This document shows, piece by piece, positions 1 to 10,954 of a DNA stretch of 64,000 bases. The translations under genes were made by a program, and so were the position numbers. Source of the DNA: Anodontia alba (taxonomy: Eukaryota; Mollusca; Bivalvia; Lucinida; Lucinidae); NCBI GenBank assembly GCA_964016985.1, contig OZ024831.1, forward strand, positions 82,524,636 through 82,588,635. Reading direction: 5' to 3'. Position 1 is the first letter of the stretch. Each line of letters opens with the position of its first letter. The notes below the pieces were generated by a model. The model did not search any database and had not been told where the DNA came from. It saw only the letters and a list, made by a program, of their open reading frames with translations.

Positions 1-215
1 ATGTCGTCTGCTGCTAATTAAATCCAGTATATTCGGATTTTAAAGGTCAGTGAGCAAAGTAAACTTTTGATGTTTGACTACGCCAAATTGAAAAAAAAAA
101 AAAATCATATAACAACAAAAGAGTGGTCAGAAGACATCGCTTTCGGCTTAAGTTCACAATAATGAAAAGCATTGCAAACATCGTCCCACAGATCAATAAA
201 ATCACTGTACAAGTA

Positions 216-578
216 CAGTCGAACCTCAATAGCTCGAACACGGATGGGCCGTTTACCATGGCTAATTCGAACTCGTTTTTTAGTCCCTGCGAAATTCTTC
301 CGATTGCTCAAGAAAACAAATATTTTGCGATATTTTCTTATTTCATCATGAAATTGTATGTTGTGTGTACTCGTTAGAATCGCCTCATCGAAGCGATTCT
401 AATGAGTACACTCAACATACCATAATTATATAGAAGATCGAAAAGATTTTCCTAAATTATTGCCATTTGCTTCCGAAGCTGACCTGGCGCTATGATTAAC
501 CCTCAGTGGCTCGAACCCCCCATATCTCGATCCAGTTTTCGTGGTCCAAAGGATGATCGAGCCATTGAAAATCGACTG
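216..578. mobile_element. Pg1: pogo-like MITE with internal palindrome
   Basis: Non-autonomous DNA element. The left end, CAGTCGAACCTCAATAGCTC, is repeated in inverted form at the right end (rc CAGTCGATTTTCAATGGCTC), and TIRs of this kind are typical of pogo/Tigger-type Tc1-mariner elements. TA precedes the left end; the right flank reads AT, so the target duplication is imperfect here. The centre (about 353-420) is a hairpin built on GTTAGAATCGCCTC and its complement. A second copy lies at 8604-8957 and a fragment at 50712-50778. There is no coding capacity; mobility would need a transposase in trans (inference). Confidence 0.75.
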
Positions 579-837
579 ATTAAGCTTTACAAGTATTGGG
601 TTCTTAACATGCAAATCTTGGCTAAATTGGCTTAATTTCATAATGCAAAGGGTGAATTCCAGAGGTCCTAATGAGATGTCATCCCGTTGGCCTCTACAAG
701 AATGACCCTCGCATTAAAACGTAATAACAGCTAATTTCACATCGCTTTTCAGGCTTACCTGATCAGAACTAAAGTGAGTTGTTACGAATATCAAATTTTC
801 GTCACGCTGTCCCGGGAGTGCTATAAATTGTGCTTAA

Positions 838-1115
838 CATCACGAAAACATACCTTTATAATTTTGATCCCCTTAAACCCCACTTTTATATAGTAAAACT
901 GGGGTTTAAAGGGGTATACATTATTTTTCTTATTTCTGATCAGAAACATAGATTGTTGGTACTCGTTAGAACCGCCTCGTCGAGGCGGTTCTAACGAGTA
1001 CCCACAATCTATGTTTTGAGCAGAAATAGGAAAAATATCAGAATTTTTTATCTGAAAATTTTCATTTTTGGTGGTAAAATTTTCTGTACATTTATATAGG
1101 CATGTTTTCATAATG
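838..1115 (+). mobile_element. M1: palindromic MITE, family M
   Basis: First of 13 copies of a ~278-bp non-coding element. The ends are CATCACGAAAACATACC and, inverted, CATTATGAAAACATGCC, giving TIRs of roughly 17-25 bp. From left to right it holds a small hairpin (AAACCCCACTTTTA / TAAAACTGGGGTTT) and a ~90-bp near-perfect palindrome (about 945-1030, arm start CTGATCAGAAACATAGATTG), then an AT-rich right arm. No target duplication is evident. ORFs crossing it are palindrome by-products. Confidence 0.85.
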
Positions 1116-1588
1116 AGAGTACTAATACATCCTTTAGATATCTTAGGATAATGACCTGTGAAGGAAAACTTTTAGAATCCATTTACTAAGTAGACTGGAC
1201 TACTTCACAAGAAAACAATTTGCTCCAAGATCTAATTAATGATCCTTGCTACAAAATCAATATACAACCCATAACGTCTGAACCGATCAAGGGACCATCA
1301 CCAAATTTGGTTGAATTCGTACAATTTAGGATACCGAAGTAAGGAGTACAAAATTGCGACATGTTGGCCTAGTTTTGATCACCGGTATAAAATTCATGAA
1401 CAAGCCATACCGTCTATACGAAATGACAGAGCATCATAAAATATTGTTAAGTAACACAGGTTTGGATGACCCTTTGATGCACGAAAATGTCTTATATGAT
1501 GTAAAATTTGCGGAGTTTTCGCTAACAACAACAGCAACAAAACCGAAACAAAACTAAACAAAACATGCTGATGTGTGGTACAATATGT

Positions 1589-1868
1589 CATCACGAAAAC
1601 ATACCTATATAATTTTGACCCCCTTAAACCCCACTTTTATATAGTAAAACTGGGGTTTACAAGGGTATACATTATTTTTGTTATTTCTGCTCAAAAACGT
1701 AGATTGTGGGTACTCGTTAGAACCGCCTCGACGAGGCGGTTCTAACGTGTACCCACAATCTATGTTTTGAGCAGAAATATGAAAAATATCAGAATTTTTT
1801 GTCTGAAAAATTGCCATTTTTTGGTGGTAAAATTTTCAGTGTATTTGAATAGGCGTGTTTTTGTAATG
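1589..1868 (+). mobile_element. M2: palindromic MITE, family M
   Basis: Full-length member of family M with both termini (CATCACGAAAACATACC; right end GTTTTTGTAATG) and the complete central palindrome around 1688-1770. The central base is A, where M1 has T and several others have G. Lies 470 bp from M1 in the same orientation. Confidence 0.85.
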
Positions 1869-2099
1869 TCCAGCGTTATATTACCTGGTACGAATCTTTT
1901 CCAGATGGCAGCGTATAATATAGGCGTAAAACCTTCATCTGATAACAGCGAAACGTAAGAATATTTGTTCGAATATTTCAAACTTGAAACCTTTCTTAGA
2001 TGACGGTTCCTATCTCCCTCTACAGCTTTTGTCCAAGAAAGTTTCTTTAAAACCGTATACTTAAAAAAGGTATCGCGAAATTTCATCTCGAAAAAGATT

Positions 2100-3655
2100 A
2101 ACTAAAAAAAATAATAAACAAAGAACACAAATGCCCCCACCTTTTGCTCTTTCCCATATGGCAACAGCTTTTTTCCAATATGACCTCCTGTTATACATTC
2201 TGATCCCTAGCCTTACACCAGGACATGACCCAGGGGTAACTCTAGCATAGAGTTGACGGTTTAGGTCTGGGTAAATAGCATACCAAATTCCAACTGCCAA
2301 GCATAAAAGATACCCAAGTTATGGCCACCAAAAGAAACACGGAAATAAATGCCAATGTAAAATCTGACCAACTTCGAGTCATTCTGACTCATAATCCATA
2401 AGTATAATGTTTCTTCAAAGTCAGTGAAGCAAGAAATAAAGTCATTGTGACTTACATTTATTTTGGTGTCAAACTTCGGGTCATACTGACTCATAATCCA
2501 TAAATATGTTTATACATCAAATACACTTCAAGATATAAGGCAAAATAACTGGACTGCGAAATGTAGGTCACTGTGATTTACATTTATTTTGAGATCAAAC
2601 TTAGATCGTACTGACTCATAATATATAAGTATGATGTTTATACATCAAATACTCTTCAAGATATAAGGAAAATTACTGGACTGTGAAATGTAGATTACTG
2701 ACCTACGTTTATTTTGAGGTCAAACTTCGGGTCATACTGACTCATAATCCGAAAGTATGATGTTTCTACATCAAATACACTTCAAGATATATGACAAAAT
2801 TATTGGACCATGAAATATAGGTCACTGCGACCTACATTTATTTTGAAGTCAAACTTCATGCCATACTGACTCAAAATTATAAAGTATGGTGTTTATACAT
2901 GAAATACTTCTCAAGATATAGGGCAAAATCACTGGACTGTGAAAACTCTTCAGGATATAAGACAAAATTACCGGAGCGTGAAATATAGATCATGCTGACC
3001 TTCACTTCATAAGTTACAAGTCAATGTCACAAGGCTGACTGATGTCTGACCAAGTATCTGTCTTGTTTTCATAATAGAAAAGTAGAAGGAAAAAAAACAC
3101 AACATTTTTTTACAGGAGTCCCAGATTTTGACTATTAGCCCCGTCCCGGGCTACAGATCCTGATGTCATGGAATGAAAGCCGACCTTCCAGGGTACTTAT
3201 GGTGCAAATTTGATGCTTCCTAATAAGAGGTTGTTGAACATATTAGAAGTACACAAATTAGCCTGCCCTTTGGATCCCTAACTCCACATCTGGGCATGAC
3301 CCAGGGGCAATTGTAGCACAGTCGAAGGTTTAGGTCTGGGTAAGAAGCATACCAAATTTTAACTTCCTAGCATAAAAAAGTACTGAATGTAGAAACGCGA
3401 ACGTAAATGTCAATGTAAACTTAAACACTGACCAATAGCCCCACCCAAAGGCATGACCCAGGGGCAACTCTAGCACAGAATTAAAGATTTAGGTATGGGT
3501 AAGCAGTATACCAAATTCCAACGTCCTAGCATAAAAGGTACCCAAGCTATGACCCTGGTTATGAATGTGACATACGCACGCACGGACGTAACATCACGGC
3601 GAAATGCTATATGCCCCACTTCTGCCTTTGGCAGGCGGGGGCATAGAAATGCGTT
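2100..3655. repeat. Tandem-monomer repeat R9 with GCCCC/GGGGC terminal hairpin
   Basis: About 2390-3010 consists of diverged ~150-bp monomers containing GACTCATAATCCATAAGTAT and CACTTCAAGATATAAGGCAA. Flanking modules containing 'CATGACCCAGGGGCAACTCTAG' variants occur near 2220, 3295 and 3455. The right end has a (CGCACGGACG) tract and a hairpin (TATGCCCC...GGGGGCATA, 3609-3644); the left edge also starts near ATGCCCCCACC (2129). This body, GACG tract and hairpin layout resembles that of the H elements further on. Non-coding. Confidence 0.55.
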
Positions 3656-3657
3656 TA

Positions 3658-3935
3658 CATTACGAAAACACGCCTGTTCAAATACACTGAGAATTTTTCC
3701 ATTAAACAATAAAAACTTTCAGATGAAAAATTATGGAAGTTTACATATTTCTGCTCAAAACATAGATTATGGGCACTTGTTAGAACCGCCTCGGCGAGGC
3801 GGTTCTAACGGGTACTCACAATCTATGTTTTTAAGCAGAAATAAGAAAAATAATTTATACCCCTGTGAACGCCAGTTTTACTATACAAAATGGGGTTTAA
3901 AGGGGTCAGAACTATGTAGGCGTGTTTTCGTGATG
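3658..3935 (-). mobile_element. M3: palindromic MITE, family M (minus)
   Basis: Full-length family-M copy in reverse orientation: CATTACGAAAACACGCC at the left, GTGTTTTCGTGATG at the right. The central palindrome (~3752-3842) is intact. It abuts the GGGGGCATA end of repeat R9. Confidence 0.85.
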
Positions 3936-4724
3936 AGAATACCTGAGTAGTAATCGAACCCTGTAAAGTCTTCAGTGATATCCGGATATCTGAACAAATC
4001 AAATCAACCTGCATATCTACTGTCCTTTCGACATCTGTTGGAAAGAAGTTTTTTGTTTGCTTGGCGTTTTATTTATAAACAAAATATTTTGTTCTGAATG
4101 ACCATATCTTATCAGAAACATTGTCTTTTCTGTTTCTGTGTATTGTTCTCAAATATTTACACTAAAATTAAATTTACGGCCAAAAATTGGTCTGACCTAT
4201 GCAATTTCTATAGTAAAGTGATTTTTATTTTTTATTTTTATTTTTTTTTTAATTTTTGTCGAAGAAAATATTTTTTACTATTCTTTGCTGAATTTGAATT
4301 ACGAGATTGATGTTTCGCAACAATACTGTGAAAATTTCAGAAAAATTGAACAAGTGGAACTTGTTGAAAATCTGGCTCTAAGATACCTACTCAGTCTATT
4401 CCAATATGCCAGGTTTCCCCAAAAATATCAGGGAACCTGTAACGGTACACAAAATAAATCTCTCAGCATGAGGTGTAATTATCCCTGACTCTGACCTTAT
4501 TTTATTCCTATTCACAGATGGTTCCTACATAACCAATATATTGCTCCCCCAAATCCACACAAAATGACAGCATGCAAACCTTACAATCAGAACACTGAGC
4601 AGTCCATCTTTGGTGTAGTAAGTTTTCCTAGGAGACAATTTGCATAACACATCGAAATCTATTTTGTGAAAAAAAAAAAAAAAAAAAAAACATTTCAAGG
4701 GTGTCTAACGTTTTATGCGGAATT

Positions 4725-4945
4725 AAGATAAATATCCCAAAGTGATCATCAAATATATCTCCTTAATGCTTATTACTCTGGATAAACTTTTCAGCAGACA
4801 ACATAATGAAATATATTTCTTATTTTTCCTAGAAATAAGAAATTGACTATATCATGCAAACTGTCTCCGATGAAAACATTTTGCATGGACTGTTCGGGAA
4901 ATATAAGAAAAATATCATCAATTTGTCATCTGCTGAATTTGTACT
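4725..4945. repeat. R7 hairpin repeat within R3a
   Basis: Imperfect palindromic module with TTATTTTTCCTAGAAATAAG, CATGCAAACTGTCTCCGATG and a closing ATAAGAAAAATAT / TCATCTGCTGAA tail. Related modules lie near 7850-7960, 22490-22630, 52300-52500 and 61405-61560; bases 1-16 of the window resemble the tail of another copy (ATGTCGTCTGCTG). Confidence 0.5.
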
Positions 4946-5081
4946 CTGCAGATTTCTGCAAGATTTGGCTTCGTTTTTACTATGGGAAAAAGTGAAAATA
5001 TTTGATTTTTTAAAACCAATGACTAGAATAAAACTTTTTGTACATAGGTATTTATGACAAATGGTTTTGCATTAAATCATG

Positions 5082-5360
5082 CATCAGGAAAACATGCCTA
5101 TATAATGTTGACCTCCTTAAACCCCACGTTTATATTGTAAAACTGGGGTTTACAGGGGTATGCATTATTTTTCTTATTTCTGCTCAAAAACATAGATTGT
5201 GGGTACTCGTTAGAACCTCCTCGGCGAGGCGGTTCTAACGAGTGCCCACAATCTATGTTTTGAGCAGAAATATGAAAAATATCAGAATTTTTATCTGGAA
5301 ATTTTCCTTTTTTTGGTTGTAAAATTTTCAGTATATTTGAATAGGCTTGTTTTCGTAATG
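5082..5360 (+). mobile_element. M4: palindromic MITE inserted in R3a
   Basis: Full-length family-M copy (left end CATCAGGAAAACATGCC, right end GTTTTCGTAATG). Flanks TGGTTTTGCATTAAATCATG and ACAAAAGTTTGCAAATTTAC are contiguous in the related copy near 41240-41280 on the opposite strand, which serves as a natural empty site and shows no obvious target duplication. Confidence 0.85.
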
Positions 5361-5689
5361 ACAAAAGTTTGCAAATTTACTTCTTCTGTGTAAAGCGTCA
5401 AGCAAAAAAAAAAAAAAAAAAACGACTTTCTGAAAGATGTTGACAGGACATTAGGCAGTCTGATCACAATTCTCAGTCCTCTTGAAGACTGATGGGATAC
5501 TTCAGAATGTATCTACGGCTAGCAATAGTCCGGATGAGACAGTGCGGACGCTTAGGATTGCCTGAGTGTGTATAGACTCGAGGACTTTTTTTATCGCTTA
5601 TCATAGCCCAAGTAGTATACTAGAAAAAAAAATCACAGACATTGGGAACATAGAAAACAAGCAAATTTAATGAATTTATGTTCCCCGCC

Positions 5690-5975
5690 TTTTAAAAATC
5701 CTTCAAAGGTACATACTTTGATTACAGTTTGATGGTATTGGAGCTCGAAAAATGACTGTGAAAATGCGGAAAAGTGACAATTAATCTGAGGATTATATCC
5801 AAACCACATGCACAATTTTAGACTGCAGGAGGAGTTGCGACACAAAGTACCCACTGCCTATACTCTTTGACAGTATCTGAGTCTAAAAAATGATTAAGTT
5901 TAAAACGCAGAAAAAGTGATAAAAATTAATCTGAAGATTGTATCCAAATCACATGCACATCTTCAGACCCAGACA
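5690..5975 (-). repeat. Two-monomer fragment of the 55.9-kb tandem repeat family
   Basis: Two ~180-bp units containing ATCCAAACCACATGCACA, AGGAGTTGCG and TACCCACTGCCTATA. The same monomer forms a longer array at 55930-56940. The fragment ends just before MITE M5. Confidence 0.6.
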
Positions 5976-5982
5976 AAAAACA

Positions 5983-6215
5983 CATCACGAAAACATTGCT
6001 ATATAATTTTGACCCCCTTAAACCCCACTTTTAAACAGTAAAACTGGAGTTTACAGGGGTATACATTATTTTTCTTATTTCTGCTCAAAAACATACATTA
6101 TGGGTACTCGTTAGAACCGCCTCGTCGAGGCGGTTCTAACAAATACCCACAATCTATGTTTTGAGCAGAAATATGAAACATATCAGATTTTTTATCTGAA
6201 AATTTTCATTTTTGG
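5983..6215 (+). mobile_element. M5: palindromic MITE, right end missing
   Basis: Left terminus CATCACGAAAACATTGC and the full palindrome (centre base T) are present, but family similarity stops at about 6215, before the right TIR. A truncated copy. Confidence 0.75.
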
Positions 6216-6529
6216 CTGAAAGCCGAATGGCCATGTCCCCTTGCTTTTCTTCGAATAGGCGAGGGACAATAATTATCCAGCAACTAATGTATTTATCTTA
6301 AGTATTCGAACAGACAAGCCTGAGCTAACAGTGTAGACTCAGATCAGACGCCACAGAACACTCCATCTGATCAGGATCTGCACTGTTTGCCCACTCATCC
6401 AGCATTAGTAGGTGGTAAAATTTCTTCAACTCTCAGGACAGGCAAAGTAAGGAGTCCAGATGTCCGAATAATAAGGGGAAAATATGGAACCTTAAGTTAA
6501 AAATGTATTTGCTGTTTATTACCAAACAC

Positions 6530-6885
6530 CAAATTCATATGAACAACATATTTATATGTTTTTAAAATAGTTTTAAAATGTTTTTAATAATGTCCTAATG
6601 TTCTTACGATTATTGATGCACTTATACCATTTGCATGATCTCTTAATTTTAGATAAAACCGCAGTTTTTGAATGTATGTTTGACATTTGTGTATGTATGT
6701 GTAAATGTTATATTTTTGCTATTTTCAAGTAACATGTGTTTTAGAGAATTTAGTATGCTTGTAGAGGGCAACTTGGTAGAATATCTATTTTTAGCTAAAT
6801 GTGTCACCCTCTTAAAATATTGTGTAAATAAAACAAATAATAATAATAATAATAAAAATAAAATAAATATTGCTGAATAAAATGC
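6530..6885 (+). mobile_element. LINE 3'-tail remnant
   Basis: AT-rich sequence ending in CTTAAAATATTGTGTAAATA followed by a (TAA)n tract (about 6836-6850). This matches the 3' end of the LINE at 32720-34170 (CTTTAAATATTGTATAAATA plus an A/T-rich tail). Probably a heavily 5'-truncated LINE insertion; no coding region is left. Confidence 0.5.
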
Positions 6886-7024
6886 GTTCAAACATTTTTT
6901 GTACGTAATGCGCACGCCCAAACCCGACTCCGATTTTCGTTCTTTTATGCGTTCTTTGTTTTAGGGGCAACCTTTGTAGATTTTTTTGGCATTACCTCAG
7001 CTGGTCTAAGTGCCGTGTGGCAGC

Positions 7025-7450
7025 CGTAAAAAGTCTCCTTGAACTTCATCAAGTGTAGGTTCTTTTTTTTTTATTTTCCTTTGGATTATCATTATACGAA
7101 AATATGCCTATTCAAATATGCTGAAAATTTTACAGCCAAAACAGGAAAATTTTCAGAAAAAAATTCTGATATTTTTCATTTTTCTGCTCAAAACATAGAT
7201 TGTAACGAGTACCCACAATTTATGTGTTTGAGCAGAAGTAAGAAAAATAATGTATACCCCTGTAAACCCCAGTTTTACTACATAAACGTGAGGTTTAAGG
7301 GGTCAAAATTATGTTGGTATGTTTTCGTGATTTTGAACCCACTTTGTATCTTGGAAAATCCAGTTCCGTTTAAGCCGGTGCTAGGTTGGGGGGAGGGGGG
7401 GGGGGGGTGGTGGGGGGGACGGAAAGCGTATACAAATGCTGTCACACGAA
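7025..7450 (+). repeat. R4 repeat copy interrupted by M6
   Basis: Homologous to 53620-53880 and 57300-57430: GGCAGCCGTAAAAAGTCTCC, then TTTCCTTTGGATTATC, then TTTAAGCCGGTGCTAGG followed by a G-rich tract and GGAAAGCGTATAC. MITE M6 splits the copy. Confidence 0.6.
7090..7331 (-). mobile_element. M6: palindromic MITE with deleted core (minus)
   Basis: Termini CATTATACGAAAATATGCC and GTATGTTTTCGTGAT identify family M. The central palindrome has lost most of one arm plus the GC-rich tip: CATAGATTGTAACGAGTACC replaces the GGGTACTCGTTAGAACCGCC segment. Confidence 0.8.
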
Positions 7451-8603
7451 GCATCTCAAATAAAGCGAACTTTCAGTTTTGATCCGGTATCTTATTTGTT
7501 TCCAAGAGCAATTAAGCTTTATATCTTTTATTTGTCTGGACCGGTCTGGACATGCACGGTTTGCACATGGCAGAAGGCGGGGTCGTTTGTGGCAGGCAGC
7601 GTGATGTTGATGGTTGGGGTTAACATGCTGACACAGTTTACTTAAAATAGGACAGATCTGTGTTATAAAATTCGATAAACAAGCTCTAGATATTTGACAG
7701 CGTCGACAAAACAAGTTTTGAATATCAACATTAATAGGCATTAGCATTATAATAAATGGCAAATAAAGGATGAATTGAATGGCTGGATATAAACTTCTAA
7801 TATCCAAAATTTAACCTGTCACACTTAAAGTATCAGCAGAACATTCTTGAAGTTTTAAAATATTTTCTTACTTTTCCCAGAAAACAGAACCTGACATTTT
7901 ATATGAATCGTCTCGTGAGGAAATGCCAAGCTCTGTTTTGGAGATCTCGCTAGAGAAAAATTATCAATGAAAAATCATCTGATTATTTTGCCCCGAGAAT
8001 GATAAATGTTAACATGTTCAGTGGACGATGGAAAAGACCTTGACAAGATAAAGTGCACCGGTTGGAGTTTATATAATCACAAGGACACGTCTTCTCAATA
8101 CGCAAGCACTTAACTTTAGGTAAGATATTCAGATACCAAAAATATTTACTGTAAAAATCAAATAAACCTTGTTTACTAGGACAAGAAATCAAACCAAACA
8201 TGAGAAAAATAGTTATTACAAATCCGCACTAACACACATACACACGCACGCATGTACCGGGGACTTGTTAATTCTTGCTGTTTCCCCATAAACATAATCA
8301 TAAAATATGAGACGGGTCACAGCATTTCGACAAGACTGCTTGTACGTCCAGCGAAAACTCAACTCAGCATGACCATTCACACATTCTAGGTCATAGATTC
8401 GCGGACATGCGATCTTGTAGGAAATGCCGTGCCCTGTCCCATATATTATTTTTCTCTGGATATACCAATTCCTCTGACAGCACAAGGAAAACCAAGTTTA
8501 AAGTTTCTAAGTATATTCGACACTCTTAGATTATCTTATGATAACAACATAAGGAGCAATACAATAACAACCATATTTTCAATTTTATGGCAGCCGAGAA
8601 CTA
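7451..8603. other. No gene seen; one R7-like hairpin
   Basis: The ORFs here are short and carry no recognisable domain or splice structure. About 7850-7960 contains a degraded R7 hairpin (TTTTCCCAGAAAACAGAACC ... GCTCTGTTTTGGAG). Confidence 0.5.
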
Positions 8604-8957
8604 CAATCGAACCACAATGACTCGAATACCGATTGCTCGTTGACCATGGCTAATTCGAACGCGTTTTTGAATCCCTTGACAGCCCAGGAAAGCAAATATT
8701 CATGGGCATTTTGTGGAAATTTTCTTGTTTTATCATGAAATATATTTTGTGTATGCTCGTTAGAATCGCCTCATCGAGGCAATTCTAATTACACTCAACA
8801 TATCATCATTGTCTAGAAGAGCGAAACGGAATTATCTAAATTATCGCCATTTGCTTCTTGACCTGGCGTCATAATTAACCCTTAGTGGCTCGAACTACCC
8901 ATATCTTGAACAAATGTACATGGTCCGAAAGATGTTCGAGGTATTGAAGTTTGACTG
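8604..8957. mobile_element. Pg2: pogo-like MITE with internal palindrome
   Basis: Second full copy of the Pg family. The ends are CAATCGAACCACAATGACTC and, inverted, CAGTCAAACTTCAATACCTC, flanked by TA on both sides (8602-8603 and 8958-8959), the expected Tc1/mariner/pogo target duplication. The central hairpin (about 8735-8805) again has GTTAGAATCGCCTC and its partner GAGGCAATTCTAA. Confidence 0.8.
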
Positions 8958-9278
8958 TACTTGTGCACTTATCTTCATAGCTACACGCCCTGCGTCATAG
9001 CCACCGCCACGCCCTGTCTTCTGCATTGTGTGACCAAACAGGTCTTAAATAAAAGATCCGCAACGCAAGAAAACGTACCTTCGGACACATGCACCCAGGA
9101 AAGATTCAGATCAGCCTGCGCATGCGCGGTCTGATCAGAATCTTCACTGGTCTCATTTCAGATAGACAAGAATGCAATGTTTCTTCATGCGGACAACAAT
9201 GTTCTGAATAGACTGCGAGGATGCGCGGGCTGATTTGAGTCTTATTAGCGCGCATATTCATTTTGTTTGGCGTAGATG
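8958..9278. repeat. GATCAG-rich dispersed repeat (R8)
   Basis: Contains CAGATCAGCCTGCGCATGCG and GGTCTGATCAGAATCTTCAC. Similar modules occur near 47180, 47710, 48485 and 49999-50125. A short widespread repeat, no gene. Confidence 0.45.
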
Positions 9279-9556
9279 CATTACGAAAACATACCTATAT
9301 AATTTTGACCCACTTAAACCCCACTTTTATATAGTAAAACTGAGGTTTACAGGGGTATACATTATTTTTCTTATTTCTGCTAAAAATATAGATTGTGGAT
9401 ACTCGTTAGAACCGCCTCGGCGAGGCGGTTCTAACGAGTACCCATTATCTACGTTTTGTGCAGAAATATGAAGACTATTAGAATTTTTTATATGAAAATT
9501 TTCTATTTTTGGATGTGAAATTTTCTATATATTTGAATAGGCTTGTTTTCGTAATG
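9279..9556 (+). mobile_element. M7: palindromic MITE, family M
   Basis: Full-length copy with CATTACGAAAACATACC at the left and GTTTTCGTAATG at the right. The central palindrome has centre base G and ends in the perfect GTTAGAACCGCCTCG inverted pair. Confidence 0.85.
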
Positions 9557-9964
9557 AGCAAAACTCTACTAAGCTTATCAATACCCCTTAATTAGGGTCA
9601 CGTTGAGTGATTATGTGAGACTCTGATAAGGAGAGTAGGACACAGCAAAGATTAATAGACAATAATTACAGTGACTACCGTAAAACCAGAACAGTATGTT
9701 ATATAAATGAATTCATTTGAACACGTAAATATAGGCTGTTTTGTTGAATATCTCAAAACGAAAACAAAGAACACTATACTGTAAAAAAGCATATCAGTTT
9801 TTTTTCTTTGCTAAATACATAACAAATGCTACAAGTTCTAAACAATACATTCAGATCTAAAAATATTTCTTTTCAGAAATATAAGTGATACCCGTGAAAA
9901 TACCACAATCACGAAGCATACTCTCCCAAGCACCAAAAAAAGGAGAGACGATGAACATAACTGG

Positions 9965-10115
9965 TCCCGAGGTTATAAAACTTTTTGCATGCTCAATTCA
10001 GCTGAGCATAAAATTTTCTCTGCAAATAAATATGAAAATGCCAACAATAGTTAGCATTTTCATATTTATTAGCTGAGAAAATTTCATGCTCAGCTATGTT
10101 TAGCAAGAAAGAATT
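9965..10115. repeat. Inverted repeat (hairpin)
   Basis: Arms of ~45-60 nt around a short loop near 10046: TGAGCATAAAATTTTCTCTG and AATAAATATGAAAATGCCAA pair with AGCATTTTCATATTTATTAG and GAGAAAATTTCATGCTCAGC. A further partial arm follows to about 10195. Non-coding and not assigned to another family. Confidence 0.65.
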
Positions 10116-10305
10116 TGCGATTATAAGTAATTTGAGATTTATTAGCTAGACGAATTTCATGCTCAGATGCGTTGAGTATGAAAGAAGTTTTATAATATGT
10201 ATGTTATTGACATAGACTGTCGGCCGAATCTATTTCTTGGGTATGATCTAATTTTGTATTTTTAGTAGTTTTACATAGAACGCTTACTATTGATGATAAC
10301 TGGAA

Positions 10306-10515
10306 AGTTAAACGAGACTTACCTGTAAGGTGAAGTTTGTCTGTAATTCTGTTGAAATCAATCTACTGAGAATCATAGGAGTCAACTTTGACATTAACAC
10401 TAGATGACAACTCCATATCAACGGAGGGCTATTTGGTGGGCCTATGATTCTCAGTAGATTGGTTTCAACAGAATTACAGTCAAACTTCACCTTACAGGTA
10501 AGTCTCATTTAACTT
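10306..10515. repeat. Long inverted repeat beside the DIRS element
   Basis: About 70-bp arms: GACTTACCTGTAAGGTGAAG ... TCAATCTACTGAGAATCATA are repeated inverted as TATGATTCTCAGTAGATTGG ... CTTCACCTTACAGGTAAGTC, with a ~55-bp loop. A third partial copy (ATTCTGTTGCAATCAATCTA) follows at 10521. It lies ~450 bp beyond the recombinase end of the DIRS element and may be its terminal repeat, but a matching copy past the gag end was not found. Confidence 0.65.
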
Positions 10516-10954
10516 TCTAATTCTGTTGCAATCAATCTACCTTTCGAATCATTGGAGTTTTTAGAGCCCAAATTTCTGAATTCGTATAATGTTCAAAATA
10601 AGAAAATGACAATTTTCTCATTAACTTTATATAGATCATTTTCATTCCAAGAAAACATTTCTTCTCTTACAAACCACCTTATGAATTTAAAATTTCAATC
10701 ATTAATTAAGTAGAAACAAAAATGTTATCCCTGGATTATTCTGAAAATCACATCCTCCATCTGCACAGAAAAACATCACGAATACTTATTCATTCATACT
10801 TGTGCTCTAGAAAATAGTATTAACTGAAATTTATATGATCTGTTAACTAAATAAACTAAATAAACTACACGAGTTTAATTAACTCCCATCTCAACCGTTT
10901 GAGACTTATGAGGCATCTAAAACACTATGACTAAACTCAGAGCTGTTTACCACT

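Larger units (their letters stand above)
4019..5460 (-). repeat. R3a: dispersed repeat copy, interrupted by M4
   Basis: Reverse-complement homologue of 41134-43030 and also related to 26430-26830 and 50385-50985. Shared landmarks are GGTCAGACC next to TAAATTTGATTTTA, GATATGGTCATTC, and TATGGGAAAAAGTGAAAATA. It carries extra sequence at about 4400-4945, including an R7-type hairpin, and the MITE M4 at 5082-5360. No coding potential. It preserves the uninterrupted target of the mariner at 41289-42616. Confidence 0.65.

Noticed and set aside
838..1115. Rho-independent terminators or bacterial attachment sites at the GC-rich hairpins
   Set aside because: The window is clearly eukaryotic, and the hairpins are parts of dispersed repeats with conserved ends.
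3495..3950. 151-aa ORF on the plus strand
   Set aside because: Runs from repeat R9 into MITE M3; the C-terminal half is the palindrome translated and appears in many M copies in any orientation.
6408..6430. GGTGGTAAAATTT as the missing right end of M5 after a 190-bp insertion
   Set aside because: Only ~13 bases match and no terminal GTTTTCGTAATG follows; chance cannot be excluded.
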